This document shows, piece by piece, positions 1 through 7,730 of a stretch of DNA of 64,000 nucleotides. The notes under the pieces were generated by a model. It saw nothing but the letters and a program-made list of their open reading frames with translations. It did not search any database and was not told the DNA's origin. The DNA lies in contig NZ_FNIX01000002.1 in assembly GCF_900104175.1 (NCBI RefSeq), positions 1 to 64,000 on the forward strand. Direction: 5' to 3'. The position numbers were made by a program, and so were the translations under genes. Origin of the DNA: Lentzea jiangxiensis (GTDB lineage Bacteria; Actinomycetota; Actinomycetes; Mycobacteriales; Pseudonocardiaceae). Position 1 is the stretch's first letter, and the number at the start of each line of letters is the position of its first letter.

Positions 1-28
1 GTCATTTCCGCAGGCTAGCGTTGTCGTC

Positions 29-94
29 ATGCGGCTCTCGGGCGGGCGCGCCGCCGTCGTCGCCCACTCCGCTGCCGCTCTGCTGTTCGGGTGA
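29..94 (+). CDS. possible 21-residue leaderless small ORF
   Basis: An ATG at 29 opens a 21-codon frame ending in TGA at 92-94. It lies 7 nt after a -10-like hexamer TAGCGT (16-21), the same layout as several other leaderless starts in this window. The peptide is hydrophobic towards its C-terminus and matches nothing I recognise. It could be a leader peptide, a remnant or chance. Confidence 0.2.
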   Translation: MRLSGGRAAVVAHSAAALLFG

Positions 95-193
95 GTTTCG
101 CCTGGTCAGACGTTGGATGTTCATTTTTTGTCAGACCCCCGTGGCAGCATGTCGAACAGGTGTTCGTGTGCGTGCTCAAGGAGGTCAGTCCCG

Positions 194-838
194 ATGCAGA
201 TCGAACCCCGTCGCTGGCCGGGCCGCGTGGTGCCGTCCACCACCGCCGACGTGGACGTCGCCGTCGAGTCCCTGTGCGTGCGCGCCTCCTGGCCGGACGC
301 CGACCGCCGCTGGGTCCGCCGCCTGCTCGAGCCGTGGTTCACCGCGGGCTGGAGCGTCGACGCCCTCCTGATCGCCGTCGACAAGAAGCCCGACGGCACC
401 CGCCAGGGCGCCCCGCGCTCCCGCACGCAGGTGGCGCACGAGTTCCTCAGAGCCCGCCTCCGCACCTGGACGGCGGACGGCGCCGGCCTCGCCACCCCAC
501 CGCTGAAGGGCGTCAGCCTCGGCGAGTGGTACCGCGTGAACCGCCGCAACGCCGCCCTGCACGCCCCGCGCCGGAGCTCCGGCCTGACCTCGGAGGGCGA
601 ACGAGCCCGCGCCGAGTCCCGCGCCCTGGCCCACCGCCGCGACCCGGTCGAGCGCAGCCGCGAGAAGGGCCGGCGCCGGCAGGAGGTGCTGGACAGCCTG
701 CTCGTGCCGGGGCAGGAGGTGCCGTCGTTCGCCGACTCGTGGCGACTGGTCGCCGAGCTGGTGCCGGTGCCCCGGGTCTGCTCGGCCTGCGGGCACGTGC
801 GGAACGAGGTGGCGCGGCCGGCGCACCGGGTGGCCTAG
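194..838 (+). CDS. hypothetical protein, basic, C-terminal CxxC
   Basis: I do not recognise this family. The ATG at 194 is chosen because an AAGGAGGT Shine-Dalgarno sequence ends 8-9 nt before it. Longer in-frame starts upstream (113) read through poor, cysteine-rich sequence. The 214-residue product has two W-rich segments near its N-terminus, a long Arg/Glu-rich region about residues 130-170 that probably forms charged helix, and a single CxxC pair (CSACG) near the C-terminus that could bind metal only with a partner. There is no signal peptide and no membrane segment, so it is probably cytoplasmic and may bind nucleic acid. It stands alone, with about 200 bp before the next gene. Confidence 0.6.
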   Translation: MQIEPRRWPGRVVPSTTADVDVAVESLCVRASWPDADRRWVRRLLEPWFTAGWSVDALLIAVDKKPDGTRQGAPRSRTQVAHEFLRARLRTWTADGAGLATPPLKGVSLGEWYRVNRRNAALHAPRRSSGLTSEGERARAESRALAHRRDPVERSREKGRRRQEVLDSLLVPGQEVPSFADSWRLVAELVPVPRVCSACGHVRNEVARPAHRVA

Positions 839-1043
839 GAGGTTGAGCGAGGCTGTGCCGGGAGACGGTGGTCGGCGCGGCGAGGCGGCACGCCACCCGT
901 GCGTCGCCTGACACGAGCCGTGAATGCCCGCTCGTCGTTCCCCGACCAGGCCATCTGCCTGCGACTTCGGTGAGCGGTGGTTGAACCCGCCACCCGCCGG
1001 GAACACGGGACGAGTTTCCTGTTTCCGATGTAAGGGGCCCGAC

Positions 1044-1352
1044 ATGCTCGAAGTGACGCCGATGGCCGCCGAGGTCATCAACGAGTTGACGTCACAGTCC
1101 GAGGGCGCCAACGACGACATCGGCCTGCGTTTCGCCCTGGCCACCGAGCAGGAGCAGGCGGCTCTGGAACTGTCGCTGAGCGAGGTCGTCGACGGCGACG
1201 AGGTGGTGGCGGCCCCGGCGGGCGCCAAGGTCATGATGGAACCGGCGGCGGCCCAGTACCTGGACGACAAGGTCCTCGACGTGCGCCAGGACGAGCAGGG
1301 CAACCCCGCCTTCGCGATCGCGCGCCAGGACCACCAGGAGCCCCAGGCCTGA
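1044..1352 (+). CDS. HesB/IscA-like small protein lacking cysteines
   Basis: This 102-residue protein has the layout of the HesB/IscA (Fe-S biogenesis) fold: an N-terminal segment starting MLEVTPMAAEVINELT, a central stretch of alternating beta strands and a late VMMEPAAAQYLDDKVLDV segment resembling the HesB core. The cysteines that A-type Fe-S carriers use to hold a cluster are absent; the protein contains no cysteine at all. Such cysteine-free HesB-like proteins are, as far as I know, common in actinobacteria and of unknown role. The start at 1044 follows an AAGGGG Shine-Dalgarno sequence. A GC-rich hairpin begins 5 bp after the stop, and the lectin gene converges from the other side. Confidence 0.7.
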   Translation: MLEVTPMAAEVINELTSQSEGANDDIGLRFALATEQEQAALELSLSEVVDGDEVVAAPAGAKVMMEPAAAQYLDDKVLDVRQDEQGNPAFAIARQDHQEPQA

Positions 1353-1357
1353 GAAGG

Positions 1358-1382
1358 CCGGCGGAGCCCGGGCGTCCGCCGG
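1358..1382 (+). terminator. GC-rich hairpin after the HesB-like gene
   Basis: An 8-bp perfect inverted repeat, CCGGCGGA (1358-1365) and TCCGCCGG (1375-1382), with a 9-nt loop starts 5 bp after the HesB-like stop codon and lies between two convergent genes. There is no U tract, as is usual for actinobacterial terminators. Confidence 0.55.
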
Positions 1383-1433
1383 TCCCCACGACGAAGGGGC
1401 CGCACCGTCCGGTTCTGCCCGCGGTCCCCGGGA

Positions 1434-2003
1434 TCAGGGAATGGTCAGCACCTGACCGGGGTGGATGAGGTCGGGGTTCGCGATGCCGTTGGCCGCCGCG
1501 ATCTCCCCGTAGCGGTTGCCGTCGCCGTAGTGGTTCTGCGCGATCGCCCACAGCGAGTCGCCGCTCTGCACCTCGTAGGTCCGCACGGCGGGGGCCGCCG
1601 GGGCTTCCTCGGCCGGAGCCGGAGCCGGAGCCGCAGCGGCGGCGGGTGCCTCGGACGCGGCCTGGGGCGAGTCGGTGTTGGTGTTCGTGGCCCACTTCGG
1701 GCTGCCGTCGCCGCCGATGACGACCAGGTTCCTGTCGTCCTGCAGGACCAGGCGGGCGCCGGGGTTGCCCATGGTGCCGGTCGCCCAGACGGCGTTGTCG
1801 CCGTCCGCGTAGAGCACGAAGTTGCCGTCGTCCTGCATCGTGGCGCGGACGGCGCCCTTGCCGTCGGTGCCGCTGGCCCACACCGTGCCGGTGTTCTCCG
1901 ACAGGACCAGGTTGCCGTCGGGCTGCAGCGTCAGCATGTAGCCGTTGGTGGTGATGAGCTGCTCGCCACGGCTGAGTTCCTGACCGGCTTGCAAGGTGTC
2001 CAC
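1434..2003 (-). CDS. B-lectin (bulb-type) domain plus LysM domain protein
   Basis: This 189-residue protein has two parts. Residues about 1-105 form a bulb-type mannose-binding lectin domain with three QxDxNxVxx repeats (QPDGNLVLS, QDDGNFVLY, QDDRNLVVI). After an Ala/Pro linker (about 116-140), residues about 141-189 form a LysM domain (SGDSLWAIAQNHYGDGNRY). LysM binds GlcNAc-containing glycans such as peptidoglycan or chitin, and the lectin part binds mannose-type sugars, so the product could bridge the wall to another glycan. No signal peptide is visible with either possible GTG start (2003, preceded by GGAG; or 2015). Export is therefore unexplained. It lies downstream of the NlpC/P60 gene, separated from it by a strong terminator. 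Confidence 0.8.
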   Translation of the reverse strand: MDTLQAGQELSRGEQLITTNGYMLTLQPDGNLVLSENTGTVWASGTDGKGAVRATMQDDGNFVLYADGDNAVWATGTMGNPGARLVLQDDRNLVVIGGDGSPKWATNTNTDSPQAASEAPAAAAAPAPAPAEEAPAAPAVRTYEVQSGDSLWAIAQNHYGDGNRYGEIAAANGIANPDLIHPGQVLTIP

Positions 2004-2124
2004 TGAACGCTCCACTTCGGACTGTGACGACCGCCGGATGGGCGGTGCCCGAAGCGGAAACCTAGCCAAGGGGCAGGAATCCCGCCGGGTCACGAGGGCA
2101 CGTGCACCCGCTGGGGTGACAGCA

Positions 2125-2157
2125 GAACGCCTCCCGCCCATCGGGCAGGAGGCGTTC
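2125..2157 (-). terminator. strong intrinsic terminator after the NlpC/P60 gene
   Basis: A 15-bp stem with one mismatch (2125-2139 paired with 2143-2157, 3-nt loop) lies 15 bp beyond the stop of the NlpC/P60 gene and upstream of the lectin/LysM gene. It should separate their transcription. Confidence 0.75.
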
Positions 2158-2172
2158 GCACGAAGCGGGGAA

Positions 2173-3162
2173 TCAGCCCTCGATGCGGCGGATCGCGGTG
2201 ACCGGGCCGATCGAGTCGATGTCGGCGACCTTCACCGGCACACCCTCGGTGGACGCGTGCACGGCGCGGATGCCGTCGATGGCCATGGCCACGTGGGACT
2301 GGCTGGAGTAGTACACCAGGATGTCGCCGGCCTTGACCTCGCTGCGGCTGACCGGACGGCCCGCGGCCGCCTGCGCGTAGCTGGTGCGGCCGATGGAGAC
2401 GCCCGCGGAGCGGTACGCGGCCTGGATCAGCGAGGAGCAGTCCCACGAGTCCGGGCCGTTGGAGCCGTAGACGTAGGGCTTGCCGCGCTGGTTGAGAGCG
2501 AACTGCAGCGCACGGCCCGCGGTGCCCGCCGGCACCGAGATGTTCGACATGTCGCCGGACTGCGCGAGCTGGTTCTTCACCGTCGTGCTGAGCGAGCGGT
2601 AGTGCGCCTGCGCCTCGGCGAGCTGCTTGTCGAGGTCCGCCTTCTTCTGGCCCATCTCGGCCAGGAGCTTCTTCGACGCCTCGGTGGCCTCGTTCGCCGA
2701 CTTCGTCGCCGCGTCGGCCGTGTTGACGGCGTCGGTCAGCTTCTGCAGGGCCTCGGCGTTGTCGGCCGCGAGGATGTTGATGGCCGACATGCGGTTGAGG
2801 AAGTCCTGCTGCGAGTCGCTCACGAGCAGCGCGGAGATCTGGCTGAAGTTGGCGCCGGAGTTCGTGGCCTCGGTGAGGAGGTCCACCTGGCCGCGGAGGG
2901 TCTCCTCGGCCTTCTGCGCGTTGGCCAGGTCGCCCTTGGCCTTGTCCAGTTCACCCTGCTTGGCCTTGAGGTCGTCCTGGGCCTTCAGGTGGTCCTGGTT
3001 GAGCTTGGAAGCCTGCTCGGACAGCTCGTTGTACTTCTTGAGCGCGTCCGCCGCGTTGTTCGGCTGTGCGGTGGCCGGGGCCGTGGGGAGGGCTGCTGCG
3101 ACGACCGCTGCGGTCGCCACGAGTGCTCCACGCACGGTACGGCGTGAGGGTTGCGACACCAC
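2173..3162 (-). CDS. secreted NlpC/P60 peptidoglycan endopeptidase with coiled coil (RipA-like)
   Basis: The 329-residue protein has a signal peptide (about 1-32, ending PATAQ), a long alpha-helical coiled-coil region rich in Lys, Glu, Gln and Ala (about 35-195), and a C-terminal NlpC/P60 domain. The catalytic cysteine is in DSWDCSSLIQAAY and the catalytic histidine in SQSHVAMAIDG. This layout is that of RipA/CwlO-type D,L-endopeptidases that cut peptide stems during division and are restrained by the coiled coil. Tandem GTG codons at 3162 and 3159 follow GGAGG. It is paralogous to the next gene upstream on the same strand (3386-4354), 222 bp away. The long spacer suggests its own promoter and 5' leader. 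Confidence 0.92.
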   Translation of the reverse strand: MVSQPSRRTVRGALVATAAVVAAALPTAPATAQPNNAADALKKYNELSEQASKLNQDHLKAQDDLKAKQGELDKAKGDLANAQKAEETLRGQVDLLTEATNSGANFSQISALLVSDSQQDFLNRMSAINILAADNAEALQKLTDAVNTADAATKSANEATEASKKLLAEMGQKKADLDKQLAEAQAHYRSLSTTVKNQLAQSGDMSNISVPAGTAGRALQFALNQRGKPYVYGSNGPDSWDCSSLIQAAYRSAGVSIGRTSYAQAAAGRPVSRSEVKAGDILVYYSSQSHVAMAIDGIRAVHASTEGVPVKVADIDSIGPVTAIRRIEG

Positions 3163-3385
3163 GTCGCGGGTCCTCCTTTTTTCCGGCAGCCGCCCTCGCG
3201 AGAACTACTCCGCGTAAGGCAGCAACCTTGGCGTGTGCCCCGAGTGGGTTAACTGCTGGGCCGAAGGTCTCGGACAGGTTATGGAATGACCTTGTTCCCG
3301 TCCAGCACCGGTTCCTCAGCGGTTCCCCGGTCAGCACGCTCTCACAGTCGTCTACGTCGGCTTATCGCGGGGTGGGAGAGACGCG

Positions 3386-4354
3386 TCACCCGACTACGCG
3401 ACGAATCACCGAAATGGGTCCGATGGAGTCGATGTTCGCAATCTTCACCGGCACGCCCTCGGTCGACGCGTGCACCGCGCGCGTGGCGTCCACGACCATG
3501 GCGACGTGCGACTGACCCGAGTAGTAGATGACGAGGTCGCCGGGCGCGACCGCACCGCGGGTCACCGCGCGGCCGAGCTTCGCCTGGTCGTACGTCGTGC
3601 GCGGGATCGACACCCCGGCGGCCCGGTAGGCGGCCTGCATCAACGACGAGCAGTCCCACGAGTTCGGCCCGTTCGACCCGAAGACGTACGGCTTGCCCTG
3701 CTCGCCCAGCGCGAAGTTGAGCGCGATGCCGGCGGCGCCCGCGGGCACCGGCACGGAGACCTTGGGCGTGGGCGCCGCGAGGGTCTGCTTCTGCGGCGCG
3801 CTCAGCGACTGGTACTTGGCCCGCGCGGTGGAGACCTGCTGTTCCATCGCGACCTTGCGGGTGGACACGTCGGCGGCGAGCTTCTCGGCGGCCGAGGCGG
3901 CGTTCGTGGCGTCGGTTCGCGCCTTCTGGGCCGCGGACAGGGTGGCGTCGAGGCGCACCACGGCCTCGTTCTGGTCGGCGGCGATGATCTGCATCGCCTG
4001 CATCCGCTCCAGGAAGTCCTGCTGCGACGACGAACTGAGCATCGCCGACAGGTTGGTGAAGCGGGCGCCCTCGAACGACGCCTCGGTCAGCGTGTCGACC
4101 TGGCCGCGGAACTGCTCGGACTCGGCGAGCGCCTTCTTCTCCGCCTCGGTGGCGGTGGCGACGGCCGCGTTCGCCGCGGCGAGGTCGCTCTGGGCCTTGA
4201 GGTGGTCCTGGCTCAGCTTCTCGGCTTCGCGGGTGAGGTCGGTGTAGACCTTCAGCGCGTCGTCAGCGGGCTGGGCGTGCGCCGAAGGCATCGACACCAC
4301 CGTCGCGGCGATCACGGCGGCCAGGGCAGTGGTCCTTGCAGCACGGCCGGGCAC
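3386..4354 (-). CDS. secreted NlpC/P60 peptidoglycan endopeptidase with coiled coil, second copy
   Basis: The 322-residue paralogue of 2173-3162 has the same order: signal peptide (about 1-28), coiled coil with many Ala, Lys and Glu residues (about 35-200), then an NlpC/P60 domain with catalytic Cys in NSWDCSSLMQAAY and catalytic His in SGQSHVAMVVDA. Both copies end in a similar IDSIGPxxxIRR motif, which marks a tandem duplication. The GTG start at 4354 has a GGAGG Shine-Dalgarno sequence 5 nt upstream. That sequence lies inside an 8-bp inverted repeat (see 4358-4392) and could be occluded in the mRNA. The expected role is septal or lateral wall remodelling outside the membrane. Confidence 0.92.
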   Translation of the reverse strand: MPGRAARTTALAAVIAATVVSMPSAHAQPADDALKVYTDLTREAEKLSQDHLKAQSDLAAANAAVATATEAEKKALAESEQFRGQVDTLTEASFEGARFTNLSAMLSSSSQQDFLERMQAMQIIAADQNEAVVRLDATLSAAQKARTDATNAASAAEKLAADVSTRKVAMEQQVSTARAKYQSLSAPQKQTLAAPTPKVSVPVPAGAAGIALNFALGEQGKPYVFGSNGPNSWDCSSLMQAAYRAAGVSIPRTTYDQAKLGRAVTRGAVAPGDLVIYYSGQSHVAMVVDATRAVHASTEGVPVKIANIDSIGPISVIRRVVG

Positions 4355-4357
4355 GCG

Positions 4358-4392
4358 GCCTCCTCGGAGTCGGAATCGGCTTCTGAGGAGGC
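4358..4392 (-). promoter_or_regulatory. inverted repeat covering the Shine-Dalgarno sequence of the NlpC/P60 gene
   Basis: On the minus strand GCCTCCTC (4392-4385) and GAGGAGGC (4365-4358) are perfect complements separated by 19 nt. The second arm contains the GGAGG ribosome-binding site of the gene starting at 4354, so the hairpin would hide it. Switching by temperature, protein or RNA is possible but only inferred. Confidence 0.45.
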
Positions 4393-4545
4393 GTACGGCC
4401 GAACGGCCGTCCCGGTTCAGCCTCCGACGTGGTCGATCACGTCGTCGGGGCCGGTGCGGCTTCCACTGGAACTTCCTGTTGCCGCACGGCTCCGCACGGT
4501 GACAACCGCGCCTCGATTCTCGTTTTGCCGGAGCTTCTTGATAGG

Positions 4546-4559
4546 TTAGGCATGCCTAA
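4546..4559. promoter_or_regulatory. iron box (DtxR/IdeR-type operator)
   Basis: TTAGGCATGCCTAA is a perfect 14-bp palindrome. With the preceding TAGG it resembles the DtxR/IdeR consensus built on TTAGG/CCTAA half-sites. It overlaps a -10-like TAGGTT (4542-4547) and sits just before the Shine-Dalgarno sequence of a siderophore-binding lipoprotein gene, as expected for iron-dependent repression. Confidence 0.8.
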
Positions 4560-4574
4560 TCAGGAGGTGGACAG

Positions 4575-5570
4575 GTGCGCAGGACAATCGCCGCGGTTCT
4601 GGTGCTCGGCCTAGTGGCCGGGTGTGGTGGAACCGCTCCCGCGGAGCAGCAGCAGAGTGGCCAGTGGTCCTTCAAGGACGATCGGGGCAAGGAGGTCACC
4701 GCGGAGAAGCGTCCGGAGCGCGTCGTCGCGCAGGTGTCCGCCGCGGGTGCCCTCAAGGACTACGGGATCAACGTCGTCGGCACGTTCGGCCCGCTCAAGC
4801 GCGCGGACGGCACGACGGACCCCGAGGCGGGCAGCATCGACCCGAGCCAGGTCACCGACGTCACGGGACCCGGCTACGGCGAGATCGACTTCGAGAAGTT
4901 CGCCGCGCTGAACGCCGACCTGGTCGTCGCCGGCTACTACCCCGAGGTCAGCGGCCTCTGGCACCTCACGGCCGAGTTCGAGGAGAAGGTCCTCAAGGTC
5001 GCCCCGACCGTCGGCATCGGCCAGTCGAAGATCCAGCTGCCGGACGGCGTCAAGCGCTTCCGCGAGCTCGCCAAGGCGCTCGGTGCCGACATCGAGTCCG
5101 CGAAGGTGAAGGCCGACGAGGCGGCCTTCGACAAGGCTGCGGCGCGGCTCAAGGACATCGGCGGGAAGATGACGGCCGCGAACCAGAAGATCCAGGTCGT
5201 GGGTGCCGACCCGAAGCTCTTCTACGTCGCCGTCCCGGCCCGCAACCCCGACCTCGACTGGTACGCCGAGGAGCTGGGCCTGCCGCTGCTCACCCCGGAC
5301 AAGCCCGACTCCGAGGGCGGCGGCTACTTCCAGTCGCTGTCGTGGGAGAACTCCGGCACGTACAAGGAACACGTGATCATGTGGGACACCCGCCAGCACG
5401 TGCTCGACCCGGAGAAGATGAAGGAGGGCCACCCGGTCTTCCAGGCCCTGCCCGCCGTGCAGGCCAACCGGTTCGTGGAGTGGAACGCGGTCGCGCCGCT
5501 GAGTTACGCGTCCTATGCCGCGATCATGAACAAATTGGCTGACCAGTTGGACCAGGTGTTGGCAAAGTAA
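4575..5570 (+). CDS. iron-siderophore-binding lipoprotein (FepB/FhuD family)
   Basis: The 331-residue protein begins with a lipoprotein signal whose lipobox is LVAGC and continues as a periplasmic-binding fold of the TroA/FepB type. It has an early RPERVV segment, DFEKFAALNADLVVAG, and a late WNAVAPLSYASYA segment typical of ferric-siderophore receptors. The GTG at 4575 follows AGGAGGTGG. The iron box at 4546-4559 indicates DtxR/IdeR control. The next gene, 4 bp downstream, is an MFS exporter. No ABC permease or ATPase is next to it, so the lipoprotein must serve a transporter encoded elsewhere. The exact siderophore cannot be read from the sequence. Confidence 0.88.
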   Translation: MRRTIAAVLVLGLVAGCGGTAPAEQQQSGQWSFKDDRGKEVTAEKRPERVVAQVSAAGALKDYGINVVGTFGPLKRADGTTDPEAGSIDPSQVTDVTGPGYGEIDFEKFAALNADLVVAGYYPEVSGLWHLTAEFEEKVLKVAPTVGIGQSKIQLPDGVKRFRELAKALGADIESAKVKADEAAFDKAAARLKDIGGKMTAANQKIQVVGADPKLFYVAVPARNPDLDWYAEELGLPLLTPDKPDSEGGGYFQSLSWENSGTYKEHVIMWDTRQHVLDPEKMKEGHPVFQALPAVQANRFVEWNAVAPLSYASYAAIMNKLADQLDQVLAK

Positions 5571-5574
5571 CCGT

Positions 5575-6774
5575 GTGCTGACGCTTCTGAAGGAAAACGG
5601 CCCGTTGCGCGTGCTCAGCACCGCACGGGTCGTTTCCGTCGTGGGGGACGCGCTCAGCCTCGTCACGCTGATGGTGCACGTGCAGTCCGTGCTGGGGAAA
5701 GCCGTCGCGGTGGCGGCGCTGCTGCTCGTGGGCGACTTCGCGCCGTCGTTGCTCAGCCCGCTGACCGGCCTCATCAGCGACCGGTTCGACCGCCGCACGG
5801 TCATGATCGCCTGTGAGGTCGCGCAGGGCGTGCTGCTCGCGGTCATCGCGTTCACCCTGCCGCCCCTGCCGGTCCTGCTCGCGCTCGTCGGCGTGCGGGC
5901 CGTGATCGGGCAGATCTTCGTCCCGGCCTCCCGCGCGGCGGTGCCGAGCCTCGTCGCCGAGAAGGACCTGGGACAGGCGAACACCGCGCTGGGCCTGGGG
6001 TCCAACAGCGCCGACGTGATCGGGCCCTTCCTCGCCGCCGTGCTCCTGACGTTCCTGGACGTCCGCGGGGTGCTGCTCGTCGACGCGGTCTCGTTCGGAC
6101 TGTCGGCGTTGCTGCTGCTGCGCCTGCCGAAGCTCGTCGTGCCGTCCGGACCGGGGGAGTCGGTGCTCGCCGACGTCAGGGCCGGCGTGGGCGAGATCCG
6201 GCGCAACCGGGCGCTGCGGATCCTCTTCCTCGGCTTCTGCGGTGTCGTCGCGTGCACCGCCATCGACGACGTCGCGGTGCTGCAGCTGACGATGGGCGTG
6301 TTCGGCGAGCCGGACAGCGTCGCCGGCGTCGTGCTCGGCGCTGTCGGCGTCGGCCTGCTGCTGGGATACGCGTTGCTGGCCAGGGGATCCACCCGGTGGG
6401 GCATGGTGGCGCTGCTCGTCACCGGGTTCCTGATCAGCAGCGCCGGCAACCTGTTCACCGGTCTCGCGTGGGGCGTGGCGTCGGCGTTCGCGCTGCAGGC
6501 CGTGCGCGGGCTCGGCATCGCGGCCATGGACGTCGCGCACAGCACGCTGATCCAGCGGCTCGTGCCCGCCGATCGGACCGGCCGGGTGTTCGGCAACTTC
6601 TACGGCGGCATCGGGGTCGCGGCGGCGGTCTCGTACGTCGCCGGTGGCCTCGTCATCGACGTGATCGGTCCGCGGCTGACGCTGGTCGTCGCCGGTGGTG
6701 CGGGAGTTGTGGTGGCGCTGTGGGTGTTCGCCGCTTCACGGGCGAGAGGTGTCGACTGGGAGCGGGCCTCCTGA
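5575..6774 (+). CDS. MFS transporter, probable siderophore exporter (EntS-like)
   Basis: This 399-residue protein has about 12 hydrophobic segments and the MFS loop signature DRFDRRTVM between TM2 and TM3, as in the MFS_3/EntS branch. The GTG start at 5575 is 4 bp after the siderophore-binding lipoprotein stop and has no strong Shine-Dalgarno sequence, so translation is probably coupled and the gene shares the iron-box promoter. EntS-like proteins export catecholate siderophores. Paired with a binding lipoprotein, the likely job is siderophore secretion, although drug efflux cannot be ruled out from sequence alone. Confidence 0.8.
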   Translation: MLTLLKENGPLRVLSTARVVSVVGDALSLVTLMVHVQSVLGKAVAVAALLLVGDFAPSLLSPLTGLISDRFDRRTVMIACEVAQGVLLAVIAFTLPPLPVLLALVGVRAVIGQIFVPASRAAVPSLVAEKDLGQANTALGLGSNSADVIGPFLAAVLLTFLDVRGVLLVDAVSFGLSALLLLRLPKLVVPSGPGESVLADVRAGVGEIRRNRALRILFLGFCGVVACTAIDDVAVLQLTMGVFGEPDSVAGVVLGAVGVGLLLGYALLARGSTRWGMVALLVTGFLISSAGNLFTGLAWGVASAFALQAVRGLGIAAMDVAHSTLIQRLVPADRTGRVFGNFYGGIGVAAAVSYVAGGLVIDVIGPRLTLVVAGGAGVVVALWVFAASRARGVDWERAS

Positions 6775-6802
6775 AGGGGGCACCGCTGTCGGTGCCGCTC
6801 GG

Positions 6803-6808
6803 TACGCT
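6803..6808 (+). promoter_or_regulatory. -10 element, leaderless start
   Basis: TACGCT lies 7 nt before the GTG at 6816 and there is no usable Shine-Dalgarno sequence, which points to a leaderless mRNA. Confidence 0.5.
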
Positions 6809-6815
6809 CGATCCC

Positions 6816-7730
6816 GTGGAGCCCTACGAACACGGCATGCTCGACGTCGGCGACGGCAACCAGGTCTACTGGGAGACCGTCGGCGATCCCGGCGGCAAGC
6901 CCGCGGTGTTCCTGCACGGCGGCCCCGGCGCCCCGTCGCAGGGCGCCCGCAAGGCCCTCGGGCCGGGGTTCCGGCTGGTGGTCCTCCACCAGCGCGGGTG
7001 CGGCCGCAGCACCCCGCACGCGAGCGACCCGGCCGTGGACATGAGCGTCAACACGACCGAGCACCTGATCGCGGACCTGGAGAAGCTCCGCGAGCACCTG
7101 GGCATCGAGAAGTGGTTGGTGTACGGCGGTTCCTGGGGCACGACGCTCGCGGTCGCCTACGCGCAACGCCACCCCGGACGCGTCTCCGAGATGGTCTTGA
7201 TCGCGGTCACGCTCGCCTCGGAGCGCGAGCTGGACTGGCTCTACGGGGGCGTCTCCCGGTTCTTCCCGGAGGCGTGGGCGAGGTTCAGCGGGCACGTCGG
7301 CGACGCGCCGGACGTGGTGCGCGCGTACTCGGACCTCATGGAGAGCCCGGACCGGGAGGTGCGCGAGCAGGCCGCCGCCGAGTGGTGCCGCTGGGAGGAC
7401 ACGGTGCTGTCACTGGAGGACTTCGGCCAGCCGGACGTGTTCTCGGGCAGGCCGGACGACGACGTGATCGCGCTCGTTCGGATCATCACGCACTACTACG
7501 CCCGCAAGGGTTTCGTGGGCGACCTGCTGGGAGGCGCCGGCAAGCTCGCCGGCATCCCCGCGGCGCTGGTCCACGGCCGGCGCGACCTGAGCTGCCCTGC
7601 CGACACCGCGTACGCGTTGGCGAAGGCGTGGCCGGACGCCGAGCTGACCCTCGTGGACGACAGCGGCCACAAGGGCAGCCCCGCCTTCAGAGAGGCGATC
7701 GAGGCCGCGGTCAGGAGGTTCTCCCCATGA
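6816..7730 (+). CDS. pip: proline iminopeptidase, alpha/beta hydrolase (S33)
   Basis: The 304-residue protein is a peptidase family S33 prolyl aminopeptidase, which removes N-terminal proline from peptides in the cytoplasm. It has the oxyanion motif HGGPGAP, the nucleophile elbow GGSWGTTLA, an acid residue in GRRDL and the catalytic histidine in SGHKGS. The GTG at 6816 is preferred to an in-frame GTG at 6792 because a -10-like TACGCT lies 7 nt upstream, which fits a leaderless transcript. Its stop overlaps the DUF1992 gene start by 3 bp (ATGA), so the two are probably co-translated. Confidence 0.9.
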   Translation: MEPYEHGMLDVGDGNQVYWETVGDPGGKPAVFLHGGPGAPSQGARKALGPGFRLVVLHQRGCGRSTPHASDPAVDMSVNTTEHLIADLEKLREHLGIEKWLVYGGSWGTTLAVAYAQRHPGRVSEMVLIAVTLASERELDWLYGGVSRFFPEAWARFSGHVGDAPDVVRAYSDLMESPDREVREQAAAEWCRWEDTVLSLEDFGQPDVFSGRPDDDVIALVRIITHYYARKGFVGDLLGGAGKLAGIPAALVHGRRDLSCPADTAYALAKAWPDAELTLVDDSGHKGSPAFREAIEAAVRRFSP

